Part shown: in pieces, positions 15,854 to 25,207 of the stretch | Numbering within the stretch: the first letter of the stretch is position 1 | Layout: each line of letters begins with the position of its first letter | Assembly (NCBI RefSeq): GCF_007828045.1 | Contig: NZ_VITN01000001.1 | Location: forward strand, 558,001-622,000 | Length of the DNA: 64,000 nucleotides | Source of the DNA: Nitrospirillum amazonense | GTDB taxonomy: Bacteria; Pseudomonadota; Alphaproteobacteria; Azospirillales; Azospirillaceae | Direction of reading: 5' to 3' | Made by a program: the position numbers and the translations under genes | Notes under the pieces: generated by a model | What the model was told of the DNA's origin: nothing | Databases searched by the model: none | What the model saw: only the letters and a program-made list of their open reading frames with translations

Positions 15854-18214
15854 TCAACTGGCGGCCAGCAGGGCCAGGGCGAAAGGCTGCGGCCCCTGGG
15901 GCACGTTGGCGCCGATCACCTGCACGATCCAGGTGCCGGCCGCCGCCGCCGGCACGGCGATGGCCTCGACGTTGTTGGCGCTGTCCATCGTCTGGCCACT
16001 TGGGGCCTGACCATTGGGGGGTTGACCATTGGGGGCTTGGCCGCCAGGTCCGGTGTTGCCGGTGATGGTGGAGCCGTCAGGCCCGCGCAGCACCAGGTTC
16101 AGGTTGTTCACCAGGCTGGCGCCGGGATAATCGCTGTAGGCCATCACCACCCGTAAGGGGCTGCCGTCCACCACCACCTGCAGGCTGTGTTGGTAAAGGT
16201 CGCCAGTAGCGACGCTGTCGCCGTCCAGGAAGGTGGCGCGCAGGGGGGCCGCCGGCGCCAGGATGGTATCCAGGTGGACGCGACCGAAGCCCTGGTTGAC
16301 GTCGGGCACCGGACCATCCGTTCCGCTACCATCCGTTCCGCTCAAGGGCACCGCGCCGGCGATGAGCGCGGCCTTCAGTAGGGCGGCGGAAGGCGCCGGG
16401 AAGCCGGCCCGGGTGCGCAGGTATTCACGGATCAGGGCGATGGCGCCGGCGACCAGCGGTGCCGCCGTGCTGGTGCCGCTCTCATACATGTAGAAAGGCG
16501 TGGCGGGGGTGTAATAGGGCGTCTGGCCGTTGTAGCTGGCCAGCCGCTGCGACCGGGTCGATAGGATGAAGGTGCCCGGGGCCACCACGTCGGGCTTTAT
16601 CCGCCCGTCCTGGGTGGGGCCCCGGCTGCTGAAGGGGGCCATCTGGTCCGGGCCGCCCGCCACCAAGGCGTCGACCGGGGCGGCCTTGGCGCCCCATTTG
16701 GCACCGTTGGTGATGGCGATGTTCTGCCTGTTGTTGGCGCAGGCGCCCACGGTGATGCAGTTCTTGGCGGTGCCGGGCGGGGTGACGCTGCCGGGATCGA
16801 TCCGGCCGTCGCCGTCATTGTCGGCGCCGTCATTGCCGGCGGAGAAGACGATGCAGAAGTCCGGGTTGTTCCAGATGAAGGTGTCGATGTCCGTGCAGTA
16901 GGAATTATAGGCCTGCTTGGTGCCACCGCCCCAGGAATTGGAATGGATACGGGCGCCCTTGCCGTAGGCCGCGCCGTACAGCACCTTCAGGTCGCTGGGC
17001 AGGCCGGCCAGGGAATAGGGCGGTGGCGGGGTTTGTCCGTCGACGGGCTTCCAGTCCAAGAACTGTTCCACCGCCTGCATGATCACCTGCGCCTTATAGG
17101 CCAAGCCGCGCACCGGGCCGGCCAGGTTGGGCAACTCGGCGCTGGCGGTGCCATCCCCCAGCAGGGCCCCGGCGGTATGGGTGCCGTGACCGCGGTTGAC
17201 GTCGGCGGGGCCGTCGTCGGCGCCTGGGTTGTTGATGCGCGTGGCGTAGCTGGGGCTGATGGGATAGCTTTCCAGGGCCAGGACGCGGCCGGCGAAGTCC
17301 GGGTGGATGGTGGCGGGATCGCCTGAATCCAGCCCGGTGTCGCACATCGCCACCACCTCGCCGGCACCGGTCAGTCCCAGGCCCGTGGCGTCGGCCGGCA
17401 CACCGGCCGAGCCGATGATGCGGGTGGCCTGGTCGGTGGACGGCATGGGCAGCACATGGCGGCCGATGCGCTTCACCCCGTGCACCCGGGCCAGGGCCAG
17501 CAGCTTGTCGCGCAGGCTGCCCTCGCCCGGCGCCGTCGTTTCCACCACCAGCAGGGAACTGCCGGGCGCCTCCTCCAGGATGGTGAAGCCGGCGGCGGCG
17601 ACATCGGCCTGGTGATGGCGGGCCTGGGCGGCGCCGAAGAATTCCACCGTGTAGGCGTCCGGCAGGGCGTGGCCATGCTGCGCGCCCGCCACCGGCGGTG
17701 CCGCCAGCACGTCGATCTCATGGATCAGGCGGGCGGAATAGGGCAGGTGGCCCACCCATCGGACGATGTCCAACTGGCTCAGCACGCCCGCCTCGTCGGC
17801 CGTGGCGCGGACGATGATGGCGAAGTGCTGATAGGGCTCCACCACCTCCGCCCCCGTCGCCGCCACGGCGGCCAGCCAGCCATCCTGGACGGGGCCCACG
17901 AACTGGACGATGTAGTGGTGGGCGCCCGGCGGCAGGGGGGCCTGGTCCTTATAGGCCGGATGGGCCTCATGGCTGCCGTCGGGGGCCACGCGCGGAATGG
18001 CGGTGTCGATGGGGGCGGCACCCGTGTTGGCCATGCTCAGCGTGTAGAGGGTGCTGATGTCTTCCGTCAGGCCGGTGGCCAGCACGGCGGCGGCGGCGGC
18101 GTCCCCGTCCACCTCCACGATGCGGAAGGCGGGGTAGTCCCGCACCAGGCGGACTCCGGGCAGGACCGCCAGGGCCTGCGCCGACGCATCAAAAACCTTG
18201 ATCACGCGCGGCAT
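15854..18214 (-). CDS. Subtilisin-like serine protease (S8 family)
   Basis: Protease of 786 residues. The catalytic set is complete: Asp292 (AMCDTGLDSG), His343 (NRGHGTHTAGA), oxyanion Asn461 (FSAGNDGADN) and Ser582 (ESGTSTAAPLVAGA). About 270 residues precede the catalytic domain, containing two FAIIV/VEV-type beta-alpha-beta blocks that look like propeptide modules. The C-terminal 150 residues resemble a jelly-roll (P/homoB-like) domain with a GQ/PNG repeat near GPGGQAPNGQPPNGQ. No classical signal peptide is visible at MPRVIKVFDASAQAL. A calcium-like DNDGDGRID motif (466-474) is inserted just after the Asn. It converges with glnK. Confidence 0.88.
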   Translation of the reverse strand: MPRVIKVFDASAQALAVLPGVRLVRDYPAFRIVEVDGDAAAAAVLATGLTEDISTLYTLSMANTGAAPIDTAIPRVAPDGSHEAHPAYKDQAPLPPGAHHYIVQFVGPVQDGWLAAVAATGAEVVEPYQHFAIIVRATADEAGVLSQLDIVRWVGHLPYSARLIHEIDVLAAPPVAGAQHGHALPDAYTVEFFGAAQARHHQADVAAAGFTILEEAPGSSLLVVETTAPGEGSLRDKLLALARVHGVKRIGRHVLPMPSTDQATRIIGSAGVPADATGLGLTGAGEVVAMCDTGLDSGDPATIHPDFAGRVLALESYPISPSYATRINNPGADDGPADVNRGHGTHTAGALLGDGTASAELPNLAGPVRGLAYKAQVIMQAVEQFLDWKPVDGQTPPPPYSLAGLPSDLKVLYGAAYGKGARIHSNSWGGGTKQAYNSYCTDIDTFIWNNPDFCIVFSAGNDGADNDGDGRIDPGSVTPPGTAKNCITVGACANNRQNIAITNGAKWGAKAAPVDALVAGGPDQMAPFSSRGPTQDGRIKPDVVAPGTFILSTRSQRLASYNGQTPYYTPATPFYMYESGTSTAAPLVAGAIALIREYLRTRAGFPAPSAALLKAALIAGAVPLSGTDGSGTDGPVPDVNQGFGRVHLDTILAPAAPLRATFLDGDSVATGDLYQHSLQVVVDGSPLRVVMAYSDYPGASLVNNLNLVLRGPDGSTITGNTGPGGQAPNGQPPNGQAPSGQTMDSANNVEAIAVPAAAAGTWIVQVIGANVPQGPQPFALALLAAS

Positions 18215-18236
18215 GGTGCGGTTCCCCCAAGGCCCC

Positions 18237-18266
18237 GGCGGAGTTCGGCGTGCGCCGACCTCCGCC
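18237..18266. repeat. 30-base near-perfect hairpin in the subtilase leader
   Basis: GGCGGAG, one mismatch, TCGGCG, a 2-base loop, then CGCCGA, the mismatch and CTCCGCC: 13 of 14 pairs. It lies just upstream of the ribosome site of the S8 gene and after the MipA-like gene on the same strand, with no T-tract. It may be a leader structure controlling translation, or a weak terminator for the upstream gene. Confidence 0.5.
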
Positions 18267-18346
18267 AGGGCTGTATTTCCTATGGCGCCACCATCTTAAG
18301 GTGGTTGGGGCGTGCCGCCAACCGCATTGGCGTGAACATTATGCGG

Positions 18347-19222
18347 TCAGAACCGGTAGGCGACGCTCAGGTTCAGGGTCAACTGCGAATGGGCGCGGGT
18401 GATGGGGCTGTCGGCCGCGTCGCCCAGCAGCCTCTGGTAGGCGCCGTCCGCCGTCATGAACCAGTGTTCCGTCCAGAACCATACGGCACTGGAGCCGAAG
18501 CCGGCGCTGCTGAAACCGCTTCCCGGCGTAAATTGCCGGTACCCGCTGCGGATGGACTGGTTGGGGTTGATGCCGAAATAGCGCCGCATGTAGGAGGAAT
18601 CGGCGTAGGTCGCGGTCGGGCCGACGAAGACGAAGAAGCGCTCCGACCCGGCGACGGGCAGATAGGCGCTGATGTCCCCCACCCAGCCGTTGTTGCCGCC
18701 GAAGCCGCGCCGCACGGCGGTGCGCAGCACGACGGGGAAGATGGTATACTCCGCGAACACCTTGGCCTCCGGCGCCGGCGAGATGTCGCCCAGGCCGCGC
18801 AGCTGGGAACTGTCGTCCTGGTCGCGGCCGACATCGAAGCCCAAGGCCACGCCGGCGCGGAAATTTTCCCCGCGCAGCAGGTTGACGCCCAGGCCCTCAC
18901 CCATGGAGAAGAAGGCGATATCCTTGTAGCGCACATCCAGGTTGATGCCTGGCTGCACATGATATTCGGACGAGCCGACGTAGCGCGGCTGCAACGACGT
19001 TGCCGCCCCGACGCTGACATCCCAGGTGGGCAGTGGATTTTCGAACTTCGACCGCAGCAGCACGCCGGCCGAATATTGCCATTCACTGAGGGGGGAGGGT
19101 GTCTGTGCTTGGGCCTTGCCGGGTATCAGGCAGAACAGGCAGAGCGTCAGGCCGAGCATCAGGCTGATCAGCGCGGGGCGACGGATGGTTCGCCGCGGGG
19201 ATGATGGGCCGGAAACGTCCAT
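18347..19222 (-). CDS. MipA/OmpV-family outer-membrane protein
   Basis: Predicted beta-barrel of 291 residues. The signal core (LMLGLTLCLFCLIPGKAQAQ) is followed by a MipA-like pattern: YSAGVLLRSKFE, SLQPRYVGSSEYHVQPGINLDVRYKD, FFSMGEGLGVNLLRGENFRAGVALGFDVGRD and the C-terminal NLSVAYRF ending in Phe, as barrels require. MipA scaffolds murein enzymes and OmpV is a general barrel; the role here is open. AGGAGG precedes the ATG at 19222 with a longish 11-base spacing. Upstream, 337 bases separate it from the divergent carboxypeptidase gene. Confidence 0.85.
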   Translation of the reverse strand: MDVSGPSSPRRTIRRPALISLMLGLTLCLFCLIPGKAQAQTPSPLSEWQYSAGVLLRSKFENPLPTWDVSVGAATSLQPRYVGSSEYHVQPGINLDVRYKDIAFFSMGEGLGVNLLRGENFRAGVALGFDVGRDQDDSSQLRGLGDISPAPEAKVFAEYTIFPVVLRTAVRRGFGGNNGWVGDISAYLPVAGSERFFVFVGPTATYADSSYMRRYFGINPNQSIRSGYRQFTPGSGFSSAGFGSSAVWFWTEHWFMTADGAYQRLLGDAADSPITRAHSQLTLNLSVAYRF

Positions 19223-19559
19223 GATTGTTTTTGCCTCCTGAGGAGAGGATAGGCTTCTGGGACCAAAGAAAAACGGGTGACCTGAGAACACCCAAGGATT
19301 TCAAAGGTTCCCGTGCCATGGGGATGGATCATGGATGGCACGGTGCCTGGTTGATGCGACTTTTTCGATTCAGCCAGACGGCGACCTTGCCTCAGCAATC
19401 GGGCCATCCGCTTCGACCGGCTGGCCGCAGGCCGGCATGGCGCCAGCTATGCCCCCGCTTAAAACTTTTATCCGGGCGTCCTATTGCGGATGCTTTTGTT
19501 ACGCTGTGCCCGCTAGGCCGTTTCGACAGGGGCGGCCAGGCGTGGGGCGTTGAAGAAGA
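19223..19559. other. Divergent promoter region between MipA-like and S10 genes
   Basis: 337 bases with no convincing gene. A frame on the plus strand runs into the carboxypeptidase start but lacks protein-like content. GGGCGTCCTATTGC (19474-19487) has the GG-N10-GC spacing of sigma-54 sites, but only the -12 half resembles the consensus, so I do not call it a promoter. Confidence 0.4.
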
Positions 19560-21161
19560 ATGGGGGTTCCAGTGAAGAACAGGCGTTGGGGACTGCTGGT
19601 GGCGGCCGTGTTGGCCGTGACGCTGCCGGCGGTCATGGCTCCTGCCGTGATGGGCGTCGCGCAGGAGAAAAAAGACGACAAGCAGGATCGTAAGGATGGC
19701 GCGCCGAAGGCCGCCCCGGATGCCTCAAAGGCGGACGCGCCCAAGCGCGTCACCGTCGACCGGTCAGGCACCTTCAACGGCAAGCGGATCGACTACACCG
19801 TTTCGGCGGGGGAGACCTATCTGCGTGACGAGAAGGGCGAACCCGTTGCCAGCATCTTCGCGGTCGCCTACACCAAGAAGGGCGCCAATCCCGCGACGCG
19901 GCCGGTGACCTTCCTCTACAACGGCGGCCCCGGCTCCGCCAGCCTGTGGCTGCACATGGGCGTCTTTGGCCCTAAGCGCGTGCAGATCCCGGCGGACGCC
20001 GAGAACCCCGGCCCGCCGCCCTTCCCGTTGGTGGACAACGCCTATTCCATCCTGGACGTGACCGACCTGGTGTTCATCGACCCGGTCGCCACCGGCTACA
20101 GCCACGCCCTCGGCAAGGGAGAGGAGAAGGACTTCCTGGGCGTGAAGGAGGACGCGAAGTCCGTCGCGCAGTTCGTGCGCGTCTGGCTGGGCGACAACAA
20201 GCGCTGGAACAGCCCCAAGTTCCTGGGCGGCGAAAGCTATGGCGGCATTCGTACCGGCGCCATGCTGCCGGAATTGAGCGGCACCACCTCCACCGTGTCC
20301 CTGAACGGCATCATCCTGATTTCGCCGGCCATGGACTATACCTCGCTGACCTTCGCGCGGGGCAACCTGGTGCCCTACTGGTCCTTCCTGCCCAGCTATG
20401 CCGCCACGGCCTGGTACCATAAGAAGGTGGCCGACACCTCCATGGGCTTCGACAAGTTCCTGGCCGATGCCCGCCAGTTCGCGGCAACCGAGTACGCCTC
20501 CGCCCTCATCCTGGGCAACCGGCTGTCGCCGGAGCAGCACAAGGCGGTGGTGGCCAAGCTGGCCCATTTCACCGGCCTGTCCCCAGCCTTCATCGAGCAG
20601 TCGCACCTGAAGATCCAGGACCACCGCTTCATGAAGGAACTGCTGCGCGACCAGGGCAAGAGCATCGGCCGCATCGACGGCCGCTATCTGGGCGACGACT
20701 ACGACGCCTCAGGCGACCGGCCGGACAACGACCCCTCGCTGAACGGCATGAGCGGGGCGTTCAGCGCCGTGGTGAACACCTATTTCCGCAACGATTTGGG
20801 CCTGGACATGGGCGGGCGGGAGTACAAGGTGCTGGGGTCCCTCTATCGCCGCTGGAACTACGCCCAGGTGGACGGCGGCGGCAGCGAGCCCTATCGCGGC
20901 ACCGACGTCGGCCCCTTCGTGGGCGACGCCATGCGTCAGAACAAGGGTATGCGGGCCTTCGTCGCCATGGGCTATTACGATCTGGCGACGCCGTTTTTTC
21001 ATACGGAGAACAGCTTCAACGACGCGGGCGTGCCCACCAACCGGGTGTCGTTCAACTACTATCCCGGCGGGCATATGATGTACGTGCAGCCCCAGGCCAT
21101 CGAAAAGCTGACCCAGGACATCCGCAAGTTCATCGTCACCGGCAGCCCGGCGCAGAACTGA
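19560..21161 (+). CDS. Exported S10-family serine carboxypeptidase
   Basis: Predicted periplasmic carboxypeptidase (533 residues). A signal segment (LLVAAVLAVTLPAVMAPAVMGVAQ) is followed by a Lys/Asp/Ala-rich spacer. The peptidase domain carries the oxyanion NGGPGSAS loop (121-128), the nucleophile Ser226 in GGESYGG, Asp474 in GYYDLATPF and His505 in PGGHMMY, the S10 order. Enzymes of this family trim C-terminal residues at acidic pH. A GTG at 19572 behind GGGGG is an alternative start and would shorten the N-terminus by four residues. Together with the S8, S9 and S58 enzymes it supports a protein-degrading lifestyle. Confidence 0.92.
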   Translation: MGVPVKNRRWGLLVAAVLAVTLPAVMAPAVMGVAQEKKDDKQDRKDGAPKAAPDASKADAPKRVTVDRSGTFNGKRIDYTVSAGETYLRDEKGEPVASIFAVAYTKKGANPATRPVTFLYNGGPGSASLWLHMGVFGPKRVQIPADAENPGPPPFPLVDNAYSILDVTDLVFIDPVATGYSHALGKGEEKDFLGVKEDAKSVAQFVRVWLGDNKRWNSPKFLGGESYGGIRTGAMLPELSGTTSTVSLNGIILISPAMDYTSLTFARGNLVPYWSFLPSYAATAWYHKKVADTSMGFDKFLADARQFAATEYASALILGNRLSPEQHKAVVAKLAHFTGLSPAFIEQSHLKIQDHRFMKELLRDQGKSIGRIDGRYLGDDYDASGDRPDNDPSLNGMSGAFSAVVNTYFRNDLGLDMGGREYKVLGSLYRRWNYAQVDGGGSEPYRGTDVGPFVGDAMRQNKGMRAFVAMGYYDLATPFFHTENSFNDAGVPTNRVSFNYYPGGHMMYVQPQAIEKLTQDIRKFIVTGSPAQN

Positions 21162-21181
21162 CGCGCAGTCGGAAAAGGTGT

Positions 21182-21211
21182 GGGCGGGGGAACGCGTCCC
21201 CGCCCCTCTTT
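21182..21211 (+). terminator. Terminator of the S10 peptidase gene
   Basis: GGGCGGGG (21182-21189) pairs with CCCCGCCC (21198-21205), followed by CTCTTT. It lies 20 bases past the stop. Confidence 0.65.
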
Positions 21212-21226
21212 CAAGCCGCCGCCTTT

Positions 21227-21736
21227 TTAGCGGTCGCGCACCACGCTCAGGCTGTAGGACATGTCGCCCACCTGCAGCTGATAGCCCATGCCCAGCATGG
21301 AACGGGACACGGTGGCGACCTCACCACCCTTCAAATGGATGTGGGCGTTTTCCTGTGAGCGCCAGACCTGGCCGTTTTCCAGGACGAAGATGGGCCGGCC
21401 GGCGGGGTCTGGGCGCATGGAGACGATGCGGGACTGGATGTTGTCCAGTTCCGCCGCCACCGGCGGCGGGGGCGGCTCATGCTTGCCGAACGTGGCCTCG
21501 GTCTGGTCGGCCTTGACGCCGGGCGGGCTGCCGAAGGTGGCCGCCACCGCCTTCTTCATCTCTGCTTCCAAGCCGTCGCTGCTCTTATCGAAGCAGGCCA
21601 GGCGCTGGTCCCGGTCGGCGATTTTCTTGCAGGCCACCACCTCGCCGGCGGCGCTGGGGGCGGTCGCCGCCTGGGCCGGTGCGGCCAGGGCCAAGAGGGC
21701 CGCCGCGAGGAGGGCGGCAATGTGGGCATGCCTCAT
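21227..21736 (-). CDS. Exported protein with CxxIxDxxxRLxCFD motif
   Basis: Secreted protein of 169 residues. A signal peptide (IAALLAAALLALAAPAQA) is followed by VACKKIADRDQRLACFDKS, a two-cysteine motif found in many alphaproteobacterial exported proteins and in VasI-like proteins of type VI secretion loci. The C-terminal part (ENGQVWRSQENAHIHLKGGEVATVSRSMLGMGYQL) looks like a small beta domain. GGGAGAG five bases upstream fixes the start at 21736. No other secretion-system gene is nearby, so I do not assign a type VI role. It follows the TonB receptor gene on the same strand. Confidence 0.65.
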   Translation of the reverse strand: MRHAHIAALLAAALLALAAPAQAATAPSAAGEVVACKKIADRDQRLACFDKSSDGLEAEMKKAVAATFGSPPGVKADQTEATFGKHEPPPPPVAAELDNIQSRIVSMRPDPAGRPIFVLENGQVWRSQENAHIHLKGGEVATVSRSMLGMGYQLQVGDMSYSLSVVRDR

Positions 21737-21870
21737 CCATCTCTCCCAAAACCCCGGCGGACATGGGCGCGCGGGGGCTGAACGCGAAAGGGGCCGGACC
21801 GGTTTCCCGATCGCGGCCCCGATTTCTCGAAGGATGGGGGCCCGGCGTCGCCGCCCGGCCCCCGCACTCA

Positions 21871-24800
21871 TCAGAACTTCACCGTCGTGCCGACGAAGAA
21901 GGTACGGCCGACGATGTCGTACGAGCCGCCGCCACCCGTGGTGACCGGGAACGTGGCGTACGAACCGCCCTGGTACGAGCCCTGGTACAGGAAGGGCACG
22001 GCCGGGGGCATCTTGTCCGCCAGGTTGTTGATACCGCCGAACACCGTGATGTTCTTCCAGCGGTAGCGGGCGGAGATGTCATGGTACCAGTAGGTCGGGA
22101 TCTTGTTGAAATCAGCGATTTCAGCAGTGGAGTTCGGGAAGGTCTCGGACTCGCCGATGAAGCGGCTGGACCAGGTGACCGTCAGGTTGTTCCAGTCCCA
22201 GGTGCCGGTGAAGCGGCCCTTCAGGTGCGGATAACCGACGGTGCCGGCGCGGTACAGCTTGTTCTCGGCGTGGGCCGGGTCCTGGATGATGATGCTTTCC
22301 GGAACCCAGGAGCCGGTGAAGCCCAGGTTCAGGCCGCCCATGTTCTCCAGGCCAACCTTGTCCAGTTCGAAGGCATAGTCGACCTGGAAGTCCAGACCGC
22401 GCACCACTTCCTTACCGATGTTGACGGTGTTGCCATAGATGGTGGCGATGGAACCGTCCGCACGGCGGTTGATCAGGCCGCACTGCGCGGCGGCGCTCAG
22501 ATCATAGCAGTTGGTCAGGATGGAGTTGGAGGTAAGCGCCGCCTGGCCCTGGGTGATCTTGACCAGCCAGTAGTCGGCGGTGACGTTCAGGCCAGGGATG
22601 AAGGTCGGCGTGAATACGGCGCCGGCCGTCAGGGTGCGGCCGATTTCCGGCTTCAGGTTGATGTTGCCGCCCGTACGGGTGGACGGGTTGCCGAAGTCGC
22701 TCGACTTGTAGCCGGCCGGGACCACCTTGGCGCAGTTGGCGGCGCGGGTGGCGTTGGCGCCGATGTTCTCGACCGAGCAGGGATCGCTGACGCCCAGGAA
22801 GTTATCGCCGGCCGGGGTGAACAGGTCGTCGATGTTGGGCGCGCGCACCGCGCGGGCGATGCCGCCGCGCAGCTTCACGTCGTCGTTGACGGCCCAGCCG
22901 GCCTGGACGTTCCAGGTGCTGGCGGGACCGGCCAGCGAGTAGTCGGAATAGCGATAGGCCAGGTCCAGGTCCACGGCCTTGGCGAACGGCAGGTCGCGCA
23001 GCACGGGGACGCTCAGCTCACCGTACACTTCGGTGGTGTCGTAGGAGCCGGAGACGGAACCGTTCTGGTTGCCGTAGATGGTGCCGGTGGGCTGGTTCTG
23101 CAGGAAGTCGGTCTTGTCCACCGACTCTTCCTTGCGGTACTCGACGCCGGCGGCGAAGCTGACCGGGGCCACGGTGCCGCTGAACAGCGCCGGGAACTTG
23201 AACAGGTCGCCGTTCAGGTTGAAAGCGGCGTCGTGCTGCTGCAGCGTCGCCATTTCCTTGGTGTAGGTGTAGGCGTAGGCCTTCTGCGCGGCGGTCAGCG
23301 GGCCGACGACGAACGGGTTGATGGGGACGCAGCCGTTGGCCTGGGCGGTGGCGTCGCGGCAGACGATGTTGCCGCCGACGTTCACGGCGTCCAGCTGCTG
23401 GTTGAACAGGCTGACGACCTTGTCGGTGTTCACGAAGCTGGTGCGGTTGCGGCCGTAGTCGTAATAGGCCTCGTAGTGCCAGCCGTTGGTGAGGTCACCG
23501 TTCAGGCCGAACACGCCGCGCATCACCTCATACTCATAGGCGTATTCGCGCGGGCCATACCAGTCGTCGTTCACGCGGGTGATGGTGAAGCTGGACACCT
23601 TGTCGGTCGCCAGCAGCGCCTTCAGGTCGGACGGCAGGTAGGCGTTGTCGGCCTGGATGGTCAGCGCGCCGGAGCCCAGCTGGCCGTTGCTGCCGGTGCC
23701 CGGGGTGCCCGTGCCGTTGGTCATGGGCGTGGACCGGCTGGTGCCGCGGCTGTCGGAATACTTCAGGTCGGCGAAGAAGTTCACCGTGTCGATGGGGCCC
23801 AGATCCTGCGCCAGGCGATAGTTGACCAGGGTGTCGGCCACTTCGCGGATGTTGGGCGTGCGCAGGGTCAGGTACTTGGACGGGTTGTAGCCATCCCCAC
23901 CGATCGAGTTGGCGTCACCGGCGCTGGTCTTGTTGCCGGCGGGGATGCCGTTGATCAGCGTGCCGCGGTTGAACGGGATCAGGCCCGAGCCGTCGGGCTT
24001 GAAGGTGTAGCTGTACTGCGGGTGTGCCGCGTCCAGCCAGGTGCGGATGACGGGGGCGCCGCTGGCCGCCAGCACCGACGACACGGTGGGGGAGATGGTG
24101 ATGCGGTCGGGGATGCCGTCGCTGGCGCTCTTGCTGGCCGGGTTGGCCACCAGGGTGTAGTTGTACAGCGCTTCCGGCCGGTCGCGGCCGTACAGGCCCA
24201 GGTCGTGGTTGTAGTCGACCGCCAGGGTGATGTTGCCGCGGCCGCCGTCGAAGTTGTGGCCGACGATGGCGCTGATATCGGTGGACTGGTAGCCGTCCCC
24301 GTCCGACCAGTTGTACTGGATGGTGGCTTCAGCGCCTTCGTAGTTCTTCTTGGTGATGACGTTGACCACACCGGCCACGGCGTCAGCGCCATACACGGCC
24401 GACGTACCGCCCGTCACCACTTCGATGCGCTCGACCAGCGCCGGCGGGATGCTGTTCAGGTCGACCAGCGAGGTGCCGCCGGAACCGTTACGGCCGGACA
24501 GCGAACCGACGTGGCGCTTGCCGTCCACCAGGGTCAGGGTGCGGTATTCACCCAGGCCGCGCAGGTTGGCGAAGTTCACGCCGGCGCCGTTGATGAAGCG
24601 GGCGTTGGTCGACGGACCCATGTCGTTCTGGGTCTGCGGCAGCTGGCTCAGCACATCGACGGTCGAGGTCAGGCCGGTGGCCTGGATGGCCTCGGAATTG
24701 ATGACCTGGACGGGGGTGGGCTGGGTCAGGTTGGGGCGCGCGATGCGCGAACCGGTGACGACGATTTCCTCGAGGGAATCATCGGCGGCGGCCTGCTGCT

Positions 24801-24903
24801 TCTGCTGGGCCTGGGCGGTGGTCGCGGCCAGCGCCATCAGGGCGCCCGCAGCGATGCCATGGCGCCACACCTTACGGCGGGCGGCGACGGAAATCTCCCT
24901 CAT
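21871..24903 (-). CDS. TonB-dependent outer-membrane receptor
   Basis: Large receptor of 1010 residues. Signal peptide (AAGALMALAATTAQAQ), then a TonB-box-like DSLEEIVVTGSR, a plug domain with NLRGLGEYRTLTLVDGKRH, IPPALVERIEVVTGGTSAVYGADAVAGVVNVITKK, and a long barrel ending in GRTFFVGTTVKF. This plug type is common in receptors for oligosaccharides, peptides or other complex substrates rather than simple siderophores; the ligand is not readable. The start at 24903 has GAGGAG upstream. Energy would come from a TonB-ExbBD complex such as that encoded at 62-64 kb. A 38-bp inverted repeat in its upstream region suggests specific control. Confidence 0.93.
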   Translation of the reverse strand: MREISVAARRKVWRHGIAAGALMALAATTAQAQQKQQAAADDSLEEIVVTGSRIARPNLTQPTPVQVINSEAIQATGLTSTVDVLSQLPQTQNDMGPSTNARFINGAGVNFANLRGLGEYRTLTLVDGKRHVGSLSGRNGSGGTSLVDLNSIPPALVERIEVVTGGTSAVYGADAVAGVVNVITKKNYEGAEATIQYNWSDGDGYQSTDISAIVGHNFDGGRGNITLAVDYNHDLGLYGRDRPEALYNYTLVANPASKSASDGIPDRITISPTVSSVLAASGAPVIRTWLDAAHPQYSYTFKPDGSGLIPFNRGTLINGIPAGNKTSAGDANSIGGDGYNPSKYLTLRTPNIREVADTLVNYRLAQDLGPIDTVNFFADLKYSDSRGTSRSTPMTNGTGTPGTGSNGQLGSGALTIQADNAYLPSDLKALLATDKVSSFTITRVNDDWYGPREYAYEYEVMRGVFGLNGDLTNGWHYEAYYDYGRNRTSFVNTDKVVSLFNQQLDAVNVGGNIVCRDATAQANGCVPINPFVVGPLTAAQKAYAYTYTKEMATLQQHDAAFNLNGDLFKFPALFSGTVAPVSFAAGVEYRKEESVDKTDFLQNQPTGTIYGNQNGSVSGSYDTTEVYGELSVPVLRDLPFAKAVDLDLAYRYSDYSLAGPASTWNVQAGWAVNDDVKLRGGIARAVRAPNIDDLFTPAGDNFLGVSDPCSVENIGANATRAANCAKVVPAGYKSSDFGNPSTRTGGNINLKPEIGRTLTAGAVFTPTFIPGLNVTADYWLVKITQGQAALTSNSILTNCYDLSAAAQCGLINRRADGSIATIYGNTVNIGKEVVRGLDFQVDYAFELDKVGLENMGGLNLGFTGSWVPESIIIQDPAHAENKLYRAGTVGYPHLKGRFTGTWDWNNLTVTWSSRFIGESETFPNSTAEIADFNKIPTYWYHDISARYRWKNITVFGGINNLADKMPPAVPFLYQGSYQGGSYATFPVTTGGGGSYDIVGRTFFVGTTVKF

Positions 24904-25079
24904 GCCTCTCCTCAATCTCTCTTCTGTCTTGATCGTTGGCCGGCGCCGACGGCGCCCAGCCAGCCCCGCGCCCATATCGGGGCAGGATTGCGACCAATTT
25001 CTTTTGCAGAAGTGCGACCGAGTAAACGGCGGATTTTGTAACAGTTGGTATCAACCGGTGGGTGTGCGAATTTTGTCAC

Positions 25080-25117
25080 ATTTTTGATAACGGCAGAAAT
25101 GCTAAGGTATCAAAAAT
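25080..25117. promoter_or_regulatory. Inverted repeat, candidate operator of the TonB receptor
   Basis: ATTTTTGATA (25080-25089) and TATCAAAAAT (25108-25117) form perfect 10-bp arms with an 18-base spacer. A further GGTATCAA copy stands at 25047-25054, matching 25106-25113. The spacing suits a dimeric regulator covering about three turns, or a promoter with sites on both sides. Confidence 0.45.
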
Positions 25118-25174
25118 GGAAATGTTATTACCTAAGGCCTATGCCGTGGCGGATCGCCGCATCCATCACCTCCG

Positions 25175-25207
25175 GAAACGAAAACGCGCCGCAACCGGGG
25201 GCGGCGC
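25175..25207 (-). terminator. Terminator of the exported methyltransferase-like gene
   Basis: GCGCCGC (25186-25192) pairs with GCGGCGC (25201-25207). On the minus strand the stem is followed by GTTTTCGTTT, a good T-tract. Confidence 0.7.

Noticed and set aside
19225-19575. Possible 116-codon gene upstream of the S10 peptidase
   Set aside because: Overlaps the S10 start and the MipA leader; no family pattern and no spaced ribosome site.
21227-21736. Type VI secretion (VasI) role for the small exported protein
   Set aside because: Only the two-cysteine motif is shared, and no secretion-system gene is present in the window.
21679-25041. 1120-codon open frame on the plus strand
   Set aside because: Antisense to the TonB receptor, which has a full signal peptide, plug and barrel. 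No recognisable protein content.
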